64,000 nucleotides of DNA, taken from assembly GCF_022829285.1 (NCBI RefSeq), contig NZ_JAKSYI010000119.1:1-64000 (forward strand). The letters run 5' to 3'. The notes under the pieces are model-generated. The model ran no database searches. It was given only the letters and a program-made list of their open reading frames with translations, and was not told where the DNA came from. Numbering within the stretch: position 1 is the stretch's first letter; each line of letters opens with the position of its first letter. Of this stretch, positions 37,020-45,924 are shown in pieces. A program made the translations under genes and the position numbers. This DNA is from Methylobacterium sp. J-078. GTDB taxonomy: Bacteria; Pseudomonadota; Alphaproteobacteria; Rhizobiales; Beijerinckiaceae.

Positions 37020-37940
37020 TCAGACTTGCACTTGGCCGGCGGTGGTGATCTGCCGCCAAGGCAGGATGCGACGCTCGGCGAAATCGATGACGTGGTAGAG
37101 GAGGAAGCCCACGAACATCAGCACGAACAATCCGACCCAGACCGTATTCAGGTCGTAGAGGCTCGAGGCCGAGTAGATCAGGTGCCCGAGGCCGCGCTGG
37201 GACGAGATGAACTCGCCGACCACCGCGCCCACGAGGGCAAAGCCGATGTTGATGCGAAACATCCCGATGATGGCCGGCAGGGTGGAGGGCACGATCACGC
37301 TCTTGAAGATGCGATTCTTCGAGGCGCCCATCGAGGCCAGAAGGGCCTGCAGGTCGGGGTCGGCATCGCGCGCGGCCTGATAGGCGGCGATGAGGGCGAC
37401 GAGAGCGGTCAGGGAGACCGCGAGCGCCACCTTCGAGACGAAACCCGTGCCGAACCAAAGGATGACGATCGGGGCCAGTGCGATCTTCGGCACCGAGTTG
37501 ATCGCCACGATGAAGGGCTCGACGAGCCGCGCCACGAAGGCCGAGTACCAGAGGCCGAGGCCGGCCAGCGACCCCAGGAGCGTGCCGATCAAGAACCCGA
37601 TGATCGCTTCGATCACGGTGTACCAGGTATCGACCGGCAGCGATCCGTCCAGCATCGAGGCGAGAAAGACGCGCCAAATGCCTGACGGTGCGCCGACCAG
37701 AAACTCCGTGAGCCAGCCGGCTCGGACCGCGACCTCCCACGCAAGAAAGAACACCGCAACCGCCAGCAGCTGAATGATGCCGCGCCCGAGTGTCGTGTCG
37801 GCCGCCCGGGCAAACGCACCCGGCTTCGCGCGGGGCCGAGCAGCGGGTTGCCGGGTGGGCCTGGACGAGGCTAGAGAGGAGGACTCGAGGCTTTGGGAGG
37901 TCTTCAAGGCTTCCGACGTTCTCAAGGTGTGCGTCGCCAT
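37020..37940 (-). CDS. Taurine/nitrate-type ABC permease (SsuC/TauC-like)
   Basis: 306 residues. A 60-residue Ser/Thr-rich cytoplasmic leader precedes six membrane segments; the permease EAA loop reads ALLASMGASKNRIFKSVIVPS and the motif INSVPKIALAPIVILWFG is characteristic of the BPD_transp_1 family used with NMT1-type binding proteins. Its ATG overlaps the ATPase stop by 4 nt (ATGA). 115 bp separate it from the binding-protein gene downstream. Confidence 0.88.
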   Translation of the reverse strand: MATHTLRTSEALKTSQSLESSSLASSRPTRQPAARPRAKPGAFARAADTTLGRGIIQLLAVAVFFLAWEVAVRAGWLTEFLVGAPSGIWRVFLASMLDGSLPVDTWYTVIEAIIGFLIGTLLGSLAGLGLWYSAFVARLVEPFIVAINSVPKIALAPIVILWFGTGFVSKVALAVSLTALVALIAAYQAARDADPDLQALLASMGASKNRIFKSVIVPSTLPAIIGMFRINIGFALVGAVVGEFISSQRGLGHLIYSASSLYDLNTVWVGLFVLMFVGFLLYHVIDFAERRILPWRQITTAGQVQV

Positions 37941-38725
37941 CAGGCTGCCCTCTGACGGGTCTGGATCTCGAGTTCGCCACACAGGGTCTGGAAATAGTCG
38001 GAGAAACGCGGATCGCTGCGCGCACCGATCGGCGAACGGGCATCGAGCCCGATCTCGTGAACGGACTTCACCTTGGTGGGGCGATTGCCCAGAACGACGA
38101 CGCGCTTGGACAAGGCGACGGCCTCGTCGATATCATGCGTCACCAGCACGACGGTCTTGTGGAAGGTCTCCACGGCGTCGAGGAGAACGCCTTCGAGGTA
38201 GAGACGCGTCTGGTAGTCGAGGGCCGAGAACGGTTCATCCAAGAGTAGGATATCGGGATCCATGATCAGCGTCCGGATCAGGGCGGTCCGCTGCCGCATG
38301 CCGCCGGACAACATCTTCGGGTAGGCATTCTCGAAGCCCGACAGGCCGAAGGTCGAGAGGTATTCGCGAGCCGTGTCGAGAGCCTGAGCGCGGTCGACGC
38401 CCTTCATCTCCAGGCCGAGCATCACGTTCTGCAGGACCGTCCGCCAGGGGAACAGCAGGTCCTTCTGCATCATGTAGCCGACCCGGCCCTGCAGCCCCGG
38501 CACAACCTCGCCGCGAAACGTCATGGTGCCGCTGTCGGGCTCGAGAAGTCCGGCGATGACGTTGAACACCGTCGTCTTGCCGCAGCCGCTCGGGCCGATG
38601 ATGCTGACGAAGTCGCGCTCGTAGATATCGAAGCTGAGCCCATCGAGCACCGGAACCGGCCCGCCCTTGCCGGGAAAGGATTTGCGGATACCGTCCAGGC
38701 TGAGTTGGACCCCAGGAGCCGTCAT
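37940..38725 (-). CDS. Taurine/nitrate-type ABC ATPase (SsuB/TauB-like)
   Basis: 261 residues with Walker A GPSGCGKTT, Q-loop MMQKDLLFPW, signature MLSGGMRQRTALIRTL, Walker B LLLDEPFSALD and H-loop THDIDEA. Start ATG 38725 is preceded by a good GGAGG. First gene of the amide operon; the short AT-rich stretch 38765-38790 just upstream (TATAATTATGG on the plus strand) probably holds its promoter. Confidence 0.88.
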   Translation of the reverse strand: MTAPGVQLSLDGIRKSFPGKGGPVPVLDGLSFDIYERDFVSIIGPSGCGKTTVFNVIAGLLEPDSGTMTFRGEVVPGLQGRVGYMMQKDLLFPWRTVLQNVMLGLEMKGVDRAQALDTAREYLSTFGLSGFENAYPKMLSGGMRQRTALIRTLIMDPDILLLDEPFSALDYQTRLYLEGVLLDAVETFHKTVVLVTHDIDEAVALSKRVVVLGNRPTKVKSVHEIGLDARSPIGARSDPRFSDYFQTLCGELEIQTRQRAA

Positions 38726-38807
38726 GAACCCTCCGTGTGTGCGGGGCGACCCCAGCAAACTTCAGGCCAATATAATTATGGATACAGAAAGCTGACGGGG
38801 CGACCGC

Positions 38808-39788
38808 CTATGGAGCAATCAGCAAGGCGCCGCCAAATCGACGCTCCTCCGCCGCGACGTGGGCCTCGACGACGTCATCGAGCCTGAAGCGGCCCCCGAT
38901 ATCGACGCTGACATGACCCTGGGCGACGGCGTCGAACAAGTCGGCGGCATTGGCGCGGAAGGTTGCCGGGTCGGCATTGTGGGGAAAGACCGAGGGGCGC
39001 GTCAGGAAGAGGCATCCCTTCTTGTTGAGGAGTTCCGGGTCGACCGCGGGAGCCTTCCCCGACGAGGCACCGTAACAAACGACGAGACCGAACGGTGCCG
39101 CACAATCGAGCGACTTGATCAGGGTGTCCTTGCCGATCGCGTCGTAGACGACACGCGCTTTTCGACCGCCGCTCGCCTTCAGGAAGGCTTCGGGCCATTC
39201 CGGATCGTTGAGGTCGATGACATCCACGCACCCAGCGGCGAGCGCGGTCTCCCGCTTTCGGGGAGAGCCCGTGGTACCGATGACCGTGGCGCCCAGCGCC
39301 GTCGCCCACCGTGTCAGGATCTGCCCGACGCCGCCGGCGGCCGAATGCACGAGCAGGACGTCGCCAGCCTGCACGGCGTGCGTCTTGCGCAGGAGGTACT
39401 GGGCCGTCATCCCCTTGAACAGCAGGGTCGCCGCGGCCTCGTCGCTCACCGTGTCCGGCAACGCGACAAGCTTGTCGGCAGGGACGTTTCGAAGGTCTGC
39501 ATAGGCGCCGACGCCGGCGTTCATGTAGGCGACCCTATCGCCGCTTCGGATGTGGGTGACACCCGAACCGACCGCTTCGACGACGCCCGCTGCCTCGAAG
39601 CCAAGGCCTGTCGGTAGGGGAAGCGGATAGATGCCCTTGCGTTGGTAGATGTCGATGAAGTTGAAGCCGATGGCCGTCTGCCGAACCCGCACCTCACCCG
39701 GCCCCGGTGAGGCAAGCTCCTCCGTCACGATCGAGAGCACCTGGGGCGAGCCGAACTCGGTCAGCGTGACGACACGTCTTGTGACCAT
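38808..39788 (-). CDS. qorA: NADPH:quinone oxidoreductase, zinc-free MDR family
   Basis: 326-residue quinone reductase of the Qor type (medium-chain dehydrogenase/reductase without zinc). Substrate domain: QTAIGFNFIDIYQRKGIYP; NADPH domain: LLVHSAAGGVGQILTRWA and GTTGSPRKRETALAAG. It reduces quinones or other electrophiles by NADPH. It is 82 bp upstream of, and in the same orientation as, the amide transporter operon, which may reflect cotranscription, though no overlap proves it. Confidence 0.88.
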   Translation of the reverse strand: MVTRRVVTLTEFGSPQVLSIVTEELASPGPGEVRVRQTAIGFNFIDIYQRKGIYPLPLPTGLGFEAAGVVEAVGSGVTHIRSGDRVAYMNAGVGAYADLRNVPADKLVALPDTVSDEAAATLLFKGMTAQYLLRKTHAVQAGDVLLVHSAAGGVGQILTRWATALGATVIGTTGSPRKRETALAAGCVDVIDLNDPEWPEAFLKASGGRKARVVYDAIGKDTLIKSLDCAAPFGLVVCYGASSGKAPAVDPELLNKKGCLFLTRPSVFPHNADPATFRANAADLFDAVAQGHVSVDIGGRFRLDDVVEAHVAAEERRFGGALLIAP

Positions 39789-40201
39789 GCGAATACAACT
39801 CCGTGACAGCCTGATGCGATATGGGGCGGCAAACCTCGTCGAAGGCTGTCGGACACGTCGACTCCGGCTGCCACGGCCGAGGTGTCATCCGACGGCGACC
39901 GCAGTTCTGGCGGGCCGGCGACTGATCATTGATGGCATACCATCGTTCAGCTGGAAGCGATGTGGCCGCCAGGTTAAGCCCGGATGTTCGAGGTTTTCGT
40001 TGGCCTGGTGTTCTCACGGCCCACGACGGCCGAGTCCAGCGGAAGGCTGCCATCACGGTCGAGACCATTACGCTCGCAGGGGCCTGCTTCGATCCGCGGC
40101 TGGTATCAGGCTGGTATCAAGGGAGTCGCGCCGATACCGGCCGCGCCTCGCCCGAAAAGGTCAAGGTGCTGATCTGATTGATGTATCGGCTGTGATGGGA
40201 G
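39789..40201. other. Gene-free stretch between qor and tRNA-Gly
   Basis: No frame with natural-looking protein, no hairpin or repeat recognised. It probably carries the qor promoter on its left. It marks the border between accessory and core sequence. Confidence 0.35.
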
Positions 40202-40275
40202 TGGAGCGGGTACCGGGAATCGAACCCGGGTATTCAGCTTGGAAGGCTGCTGCTCTACCATTGAGCTACACCCGC
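40202..40275 (-). tRNA. tRNA-Gly (anticodon TCC)
   Basis: 74 nt read on the minus strand from GCGGGTGTAGCTCAATGGT to an encoded 3' TCCA. Acceptor, D, anticodon (loop CTTCCAA, anticodon TCC) and T arms (GGGTTCGATTCCC) all pair. Reads GGA and probably GGG codons. Confidence 0.95.
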
Positions 40276-40344
40276 ATCGATGACCGAATATCCTGGCCTT
40301 CGACGTTTGAGATCTCGGCGCGAGGCTCGATACCTTCAGAAGTT

Positions 40345-40428
40345 TGGTGGGGGAAGTAGGACTCGAACCTACGAAGCTTACGCAGCGGATTTACAGTCCG
40401 CCCCCTTTGCCGCTCGGGACATTCCCCC
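40345..40428 (-). tRNA. tRNA-Tyr (anticodon GTA)
   Basis: 84 nt on the minus strand from GGGGGAATGTCCCGAGCGG to encoded ACCA. Anticodon loop CTGTAAA, long type-II variable arm and a T arm with GGTTCGAGTCC. It lies 69 bp upstream of tRNA-Gly in the same orientation, as in many alphaproteobacteria. Confidence 0.95.
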
Positions 40429-40496
40429 AAACCGGCCGCCTCTCGGCGGTGCGCCGTCCTTATGATGAGGGCTCGGGCGCGAGTCAACCGCGTCGC

Positions 40497-42317
40497 TCAC
40501 CCGAAATGCGCGAGATCGCAGATCCGCACCTGGGCCCGCTCCGCGCCCCGCCACGTGTCGATCGAGAGGGTGCCCGCCACATGCAACTCGGAGCCGATGC
40601 CCGAGAGGAGCGCCTGCCCGAGCGGGCCGTGCGCGGCCCGGAACGCGATGGCGCCGATGGCCTGGCCGTCGCGGCTGCGCAGGCGGGTGCGGACGTGGCC
40701 GTTGCCCACGATTCCGGCATCCACGATGCGGTGGCGTGGCAGCGCGAAGGTCGGCTCCGGCGCGGCGGAGCCGAAGGGGCCGGCGCGGTGGATCATGCGC
40801 ACCATCTCGGCCGTGACGCCGCCGGCGCTGACCGTGCCGTCGACCAGGAGCGCTTCCACCGCGCGCGCCTCCGCCACCGTGTCGCGGAGAGCTGCGTCGA
40901 GATGGGCGCCGAAGCCGCTCACGTCGAATCCCTTAAGCGTGACGCCGGCCGCCATGGCATGGCCGCCGCCCTTGAGCGCGAGACCCGCCTCCACCGCGGA
41001 GCGTACGGCGTGGCCGAGATCCGCCCCGGGTATCGAGCGGCCCGAGCCCGTCGCGGTGCCGTCCGGACGCAGGGCGAAGGCGAAGGCCGGCCGGCCGAAG
41101 CGCTCCTTGAGGCGCGCCGCGATGAGGCCGACCACGCCGGGATGCCAGTCGGCCGACGCGGCGACCAGGACGGGACGGTCCGGGTCGAGGCCGAGGGCGT
41201 GGTCCATCTCGGCCTCCGCGGCGGCGACGGCCTGGGCCTCGATGACCTGACGCTCGCGATTGAGTCGGTCCAGTTCGGCGGCGATGCGGGCGGCTTCCGC
41301 CGGATCGGCGGTGGTGAGGAGCCGCGCGCCGAGACCTGCGTCGCCGATGCGGCCGCCCGCGTTGATGCGCGGCCCGACGAGATAGCCGAGATGCCAGGCC
41401 TCCGGCGGCTCGCTCAAGGAGGCCGCGTCGAGGAGCGCGGCGAGGCCGATGCGGCCGCGCCCGCGCATCACCTTCAGGCCTTGCAGCACGAAGGCGCGGT
41501 TCAGCCCGGTCAGGGGCACCACGTCGGCGACGGTGGCGAGGGCCACGAGGTCCAGGCTTTCCGTGAGGTCGGGCAGGCACCCGGCGTCGAGCCCGTCCCG
41601 CCGCAGGCGACGATTGAGGGCGACTAGGGTGAGGAAGACCACGCCCGCCGCGCAGAGATGGCCGAGGCCGGAGAGGTCGTCGAGGCGGTTCGGGTTCACC
41701 AGGGCTCGCGTAGGGGGAAGATGCTCGGGTGCGCCGTGATGATCGAGCACGACCACGTCCAGGCCGAGGGCCGCCGCCGCCTCCAGGGGGGCATGCCCGC
41801 TGGTGCCGCAATCGACGGTGACCAGGAGGGTGGCGCCGGCCGCGTGCAGGTCCGTGACGGCGGCGACGTTGGGGCCGTAGCCTTCCGTGATCCGGTCCGG
41901 AATATGGATGCGGACATCGAGGCCGAGACCGCGCAGGTAAGCGGCGAGCAGGGCGGCGCTCGCGGCGCCGTCGACGTCGTAATCGCCGAAGATCGCCACG
42001 CACTCGTTCGTCGACACGGCACGGGCGAGGCGCTCCACCGCGGCCTCCATGTCGACAAGGCAATCCGGGTCCGGCATCAGGTCGCGCAGGCGCGGCTGCA
42101 GATGCGCCTCGGCGCCCGCCGGGCGGATGCCGCGCCCGGCCAGCACGCGGGCCAGCGGTTCCGGCAGGGCATGCGCCTGCACCATCGTGGCCGCATAGGC
42201 CTGGAGGGCCGGATCCGCGCAGCGGTCGCGCCAGGGGCGCCCGAGGACGGAGCGGGTGACATCGAGGAACGCGCGGGGCGCGTCGAGGGCATGGGCGGCT
42301 GACACGGGCGGGATCAT
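40497..42317 (-). CDS. recJ: Single-stranded-DNA-specific exonuclease RecJ
   Basis: 606-residue 5'-3' ssDNA exonuclease for recombination and mismatch repair. DHH-family motifs appear in order: FGDYDVDGAASA, VDCGTSG, VVLDHHGAPE, GLGHLCAAGVV, ATVADVVPL, GPRINAGGRIGDA and, in the DHHA1 domain, GGGHAMAAG, followed by an OB-like C-terminus ending VRICDLAHFG. Start ATG 42317 is preferred; an extension to a TTG at 42356 would run into the pnt terminator hairpin. Confidence 0.92.
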   Translation of the reverse strand: MIPPVSAAHALDAPRAFLDVTRSVLGRPWRDRCADPALQAYAATMVQAHALPEPLARVLAGRGIRPAGAEAHLQPRLRDLMPDPDCLVDMEAAVERLARAVSTNECVAIFGDYDVDGAASAALLAAYLRGLGLDVRIHIPDRITEGYGPNVAAVTDLHAAGATLLVTVDCGTSGHAPLEAAAALGLDVVVLDHHGAPEHLPPTRALVNPNRLDDLSGLGHLCAAGVVFLTLVALNRRLRRDGLDAGCLPDLTESLDLVALATVADVVPLTGLNRAFVLQGLKVMRGRGRIGLAALLDAASLSEPPEAWHLGYLVGPRINAGGRIGDAGLGARLLTTADPAEAARIAAELDRLNRERQVIEAQAVAAAEAEMDHALGLDPDRPVLVAASADWHPGVVGLIAARLKERFGRPAFAFALRPDGTATGSGRSIPGADLGHAVRSAVEAGLALKGGGHAMAAGVTLKGFDVSGFGAHLDAALRDTVAEARAVEALLVDGTVSAGGVTAEMVRMIHRAGPFGSAAPEPTFALPRHRIVDAGIVGNGHVRTRLRSRDGQAIGAIAFRAAHGPLGQALLSGIGSELHVAGTLSIDTWRGAERAQVRICDLAHFG

Positions 42318-42357
42318 AGCCGCATGCGGCCCCCGGGGCTGCATCCCAAACGACAAA

Positions 42358-42383
42358 GGGGCCGGCGATCGCGCGCCGGCCCC
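42358..42383 (-). terminator. Rho-independent terminator of the pnt operon
   Basis: Perfect 10-bp arms GGGGCCGGCG / CGCCGGCCCC with a 6-nt loop, about 50 bp after the pntB stop. On the minus strand the stem is followed by TTTGTCGTTT, giving a T-rich tail. Confidence 0.65.
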
Positions 42384-42431
42384 CCTGCCCTGCCGCGGGT
42401 CGAGCCCGGGGCGTCCGCGGACGGGATCCGC

Positions 42432-43832
42432 TCAGAGGTTCTTGACGATGCTGTCGACGACCTTCTTGGCGTCGCCGAAGAGCATCATGGTGTTGTCGCG
42501 GAAGAAGACCTCGTTCTCGACGCCGGCGTAGCCGGAACCCATGCCACGCTTGATGAAGAGTACGGTCTTGGCCTTCTCCACGTCGAGGATGGGCATGCCG
42601 TAGATCGGCGAGGTCTTGTCGGTCTTGGCGGCCGGGTTGGTGACGTCGTTGGCGCCGATCACGAAGGCCACGTCGGCCTGCGGGAAGTCGCCGTTGATGT
42701 CCTCCAACTCGTGGACCTCGTCGTAGGGCACGTTGGCTTCGGCCAGCAGCACGTTCATGTGACCGGGCATGCGGCCCGCGACCGGGTGGATGGCGTACTT
42801 CACCTCCACGCCTTCCTTCTTGAGCAAGTCGACCATCTCGCGAAGGCTGTGCTGGGCCTGGGCCACCGCCATGCCGTAGCCCGGCACGATGATGACGCGC
42901 TCGGCGTTCTTCATGATGTAGGCCGCGTCGTCCGCGGAGCCCTGCTTGACGGGACGGGTCTCCACCGCGCCGCCCGCACCGGCCGCGGCGGCGTCACCGC
43001 CGAAGCCGCCGAGGATGACGGAGATGAACGAACGGTTCATCGCCTTGCACATGATGTACGACAGGATCGCACCCGAGGAACCGACCAGCGCACCCGTGAT
43101 GATGAGGGCGAGGTTGCCGAGCGTGAAGCCGATGCCGGCCGCCGCCCAACCCGAGTAGGAGTTCAGCATCGAGACGACGACGGGCATGTCGGCGCCGCCG
43201 ATCGGGATGATGAGCAGGCCGCCCAGGACGAAGGACAGAAGCACGATCACCCAGAAGACGAACTTGCTCTCGTTGCCGATGAAGACGGCGATCAGCACCA
43301 CCAGCAGCACGCCGAGGACGATGTTGATGACGTGGCGCTGCGGCAGCATGATCGGCTTGCCGGACATGCGCCCGTCGAGCTTCAGGAAGGCGATGACCGA
43401 GCCCGTGAAGGTGATGGCGCCGATGGCGACGCCGAGGGCCATCTCGAACAACGACTCCTTGTGGATGTGGCCGTTCTCGAGGATGCCCACCGCCTGCGGC
43501 GCGTAGAGGGTCGCCGCCGCGCCCATCACGGCCGCGAGGCCGACGAGGGAGTGGAAGGCCGCGACCAGCTGCGGCATCGCCGTCATGGGCACGCGCTTGG
43601 CGATGACAGCGCCGGCACCGCCGCCGATGGCGAGGCCGAGGATCACCAGCAGCCAGGCGCCCAGCCCGGCCGGGGGGTGCCCGACCAGGGTGGTGAGCAT
43701 GGCGAGCCCCATGCCGATCATGCCGTACAGGTTGCCCTGCCGCGACGTGGTCGGGTGCGAGAGGCCCCGCAGCGCCATGATGAACAGGACGCCGGAGACG
43801 ATGTAGAGAAGGGATGAGACGTTCTGGGACAT
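42432..43832 (-). CDS. pntB: NAD(P) transhydrogenase subunit beta
   Basis: 466 residues. Inner-membrane subunit carrying the NADP(H)-binding domain III of proton-pumping transhydrogenase, which uses the proton gradient to make NADPH from NADH. About nine membrane segments (1-260), then the Rossmann domain with VIIVPGYGMAVAQAQH and KYAIHPVAGRMPGHMNVLLA, and VIGANDVTNPAA, all typical. 3 bp after pntAB, last gene of the operon, followed by a terminator hairpin. Confidence 0.95.
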   Translation of the reverse strand: MSQNVSSLLYIVSGVLFIMALRGLSHPTTSRQGNLYGMIGMGLAMLTTLVGHPPAGLGAWLLVILGLAIGGGAGAVIAKRVPMTAMPQLVAAFHSLVGLAAVMGAAATLYAPQAVGILENGHIHKESLFEMALGVAIGAITFTGSVIAFLKLDGRMSGKPIMLPQRHVINIVLGVLLVVLIAVFIGNESKFVFWVIVLLSFVLGGLLIIPIGGADMPVVVSMLNSYSGWAAAGIGFTLGNLALIITGALVGSSGAILSYIMCKAMNRSFISVILGGFGGDAAAAGAGGAVETRPVKQGSADDAAYIMKNAERVIIVPGYGMAVAQAQHSLREMVDLLKKEGVEVKYAIHPVAGRMPGHMNVLLAEANVPYDEVHELEDINGDFPQADVAFVIGANDVTNPAAKTDKTSPIYGMPILDVEKAKTVLFIKRGMGSGYAGVENEVFFRDNTMMLFGDAKKVVDSIVKNL

Positions 43833-43835
43833 GTC

Positions 43836-44285
43836 TCAGGCCTTCTTCTTGTACATGCCGAGCATACGCTGGGTGACGAGGAACCCGCCGAAGATGTTCA
43901 CGCTGGCGAGGATGATGCCGACGAAGCCGAAGAACCGGGCCCAGCCGGTGCCGTGCTCGACGTAAGGGACGCCGGCGGCGAGAAGCGCGCCGACGATGAT
44001 CACCGACGAGATCGCGTTGGTGACGGACATCAGAGGCGTGTGCAGGGCCGGGGTCACCGACCAGACCACGTAGTAGCCGACGAAGATCGCCAGCACGAAG
44101 ATCGCGAGCTGGAAGACCGTCGGGTCGACGGCGCCGTGGGTCACGGCGCTGAGGCCGTGGCCGAGGCCGTCGGCGTATTTCTGCGCCTGGAGCGCGTGCT
44201 GCTGCGCGATATCGGCAGCGGTTCGGGCCGCGGCGGCGGCGGCGCGCGCCTGCTCGGCGGCCTGATCGGGGGGAAGCGTGGCCAT
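43836..44285 (-). CDS. pntAB: NAD(P) transhydrogenase subunit alpha part 2 (PntAB)
   Basis: 149 residues: an N-terminal amphipathic helix rich in Ala/Gln, then three to four membrane segments (FQLAIFVLAIFVGYYVVWSV; SSVIIVGALLAAG) forming the alpha-subunit membrane domain, ending LVTQRMLGMYKKKA. Split PntAA/PntAB is usual in Rhizobiales and Rhodospirillum, unlike the single PntA of E. coli. Located between pntAA (17 bp) and pntB (3 bp). Confidence 0.93.
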   Translation of the reverse strand: MATLPPDQAAEQARAAAAAARTAADIAQQHALQAQKYADGLGHGLSAVTHGAVDPTVFQLAIFVLAIFVGYYVVWSVTPALHTPLMSVTNAISSVIIVGALLAAGVPYVEHGTGWARFFGFVGIILASVNIFGGFLVTQRMLGMYKKKA

Positions 44286-44302
44286 CGTGTCCTCCGGCGG
44301 GA

Positions 44303-45442
44303 TCAGGATTTGGGCTGGAACGAGGGGTGCGAGACCTGGCCGTCACGGGTCAGGTTCGTCGCCTTGACGAGCTCATCGTCCCACTTCACCGCGAGGGTCT
44401 TCGCTTCCTTGTCGACCAAGGTCTCGACGAAGGCGTAGAGGTTGCGGGCGTAGAGGCTGGAGGCCGTGGCGGCGAGGCGGCCGGGCACGTTGAGGTGACC
44501 GACGATCTTCACGCCCTTGTCGGTGGTGACGACCTCGCCAGGCTTGGCGCCCTCGACGTTGCCGCCGCGCTCCACCGCGAGGTCGATCAGGACCGAACCC
44601 GGCTTCATCGAGGCGACCATGGCCTCCGAGACGAGCTGCGGCGCTGGCCGGCCCGGGATCAGCGCCGTCGTGATGACGATGTCCTGCTTGGCGATGTGGG
44701 TGGCGACGAGATCCGCCTGCTTCTTCTTGTACTCGGCCGACATCTCCTTGGCGTAGCCGCCCGAGGTCTCGGCCTGCTTGAACTCCTCGTCCTCCACGGC
44801 GACGAACTTCGCGCCCAGGGACTCGACCTGCTCCTTGGTGGCGGGACGGACGTCCGTGGCGGTCACGACCGCGCCCATGCGGCGAGCGGTGGCGATGGCC
44901 TGGAGGCCGGCGACGCCGACACCCATCACGAAGACGCGGGCGGCCGGAACGGTGCCGGCGGCGGTCATCATCATGGGCATGGCACGCCCGTATTCGGACG
45001 CGCCGTCGACGACCGCGCGGTAGCCGGCGAGGTTGGCCTGGCTGGAGAGCACATCCATTACCTGCGCGCGGGTGATGCGGGGCATCAGTTCCATCGCGAA
45101 GGCGTCGAGCCCGGCTTCGGCCATGGCACCGAGTTCGGCCTCATGGCCGTAGGGGTCCATGATGGCGATCACGGTCGCACCTCGCTTGAGGAGACCGATC
45201 TCGTCGGACGACGGGCGCCGGACCTTCAGGACGAGGTCGGCGGAGCCCGCGGCGTCCTCCGCCGAGCCCGCGATGGTGGCGCCGGCGGCCTCGTATTCCG
45301 AGTCCGGTACGCCGGCCTTCAGACCGGCGCCGGACTGGACGGCCACCTCGGCCCCGAGGCCGATGAATTTCTTGACCGTTTCTGGCACCGCCGCGACCCG
45401 CGGCTCCGCGGGATCGGTTTCCGATAATACAGCGATGCGCAT
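44303..45442 (-). CDS. pntAA: NAD(P) transhydrogenase subunit alpha part 1 (PntAA)
   Basis: 379 residues, the soluble NAD(H)-binding domain I. Alanine-dehydrogenase-like fold: MRIAVLSETDPAEPRVAAVP at the start, RITRAQVMDVLSSQANLAGY, VMGVGVAGLQAIATARRMGA (nucleotide-binding) and TALIPGRPAPQLV. ATG 45442 gives the family N-terminus. 64 bp downstream of the aa3-IV gene, likely cotranscribed. Confidence 0.95.
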   Translation of the reverse strand: MRIAVLSETDPAEPRVAAVPETVKKFIGLGAEVAVQSGAGLKAGVPDSEYEAAGATIAGSAEDAAGSADLVLKVRRPSSDEIGLLKRGATVIAIMDPYGHEAELGAMAEAGLDAFAMELMPRITRAQVMDVLSSQANLAGYRAVVDGASEYGRAMPMMMTAAGTVPAARVFVMGVGVAGLQAIATARRMGAVVTATDVRPATKEQVESLGAKFVAVEDEEFKQAETSGGYAKEMSAEYKKKQADLVATHIAKQDIVITTALIPGRPAPQLVSEAMVASMKPGSVLIDLAVERGGNVEGAKPGEVVTTDKGVKIVGHLNVPGRLAATASSLYARNLYAFVETLVDKEAKTLAVKWDDELVKATNLTRDGQVSHPSFQPKS

Positions 45443-45506
45443 GCAGGAATGCTCCTTAAAGGACGGCCCGAAGGCGACCCGCAAAACCAGTCAGAGGAGG
45501 GGAAAT

Positions 45507-45800
45507 TCAGGCGAAGGCGAGGTACAGGGCAAGAAGGATGCCGACCGCCAGAGGAGCCTTGTAGCCGACCGCCGGCGCAAGCGCGCCGACCGTTCCGGCG
45601 ATGCCGGACAGGATCACGCCGAAGATCGCCGTCAGCCACGCCTCGCGGATACCGCCGATGGCGAGCGCCAGAACCCAGCACAGCACCACGCCGGTGCCGA
45701 TTTCGACGAAACGAACGAAGCCGCGATAGGTCTGCTCGTGGGTCTTCTCATCCATCGCCGGGCTGTAATGTGCGCCGGACACGGTCTTGGAATCGGCCAT
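45507..45800 (-). CDS. aa3-type cytochrome c oxidase subunit IV
   Basis: 97-residue small membrane protein. The central MDEKTHEQTYRGFVRFVEIG motif followed by membrane segments is the bacterial aa3-oxidase subunit IV domain, here extended by a second and third hydrophobic stretch (AWLTAIFGVILSGIAGTVGA; APLAVGILLALYLAF). ATG 45800 is chosen as it precedes ADSKTVSGAHYSP. The domain normally stabilises cytochrome aa3, but the gene lies directly upstream of pntAA rather than with cox genes; in Rhizobiales this placement is recurrent. Confidence 0.85.
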   Translation of the reverse strand: MADSKTVSGAHYSPAMDEKTHEQTYRGFVRFVEIGTGVVLCWVLALAIGGIREAWLTAIFGVILSGIAGTVGALAPAVGYKAPLAVGILLALYLAFA

Positions 45801-45924
45801 CGTGTGAGCGTCCCCTTGGGCATCGTCTTGATTTGTTCCAAGGGGATTTAGCGCAAGCCAAGGTCGCTCGCAATCGACATGCGCGCTCGCCAATCACCCT
45901 GAGCGGCTTTTTCCGGCCATGTTT

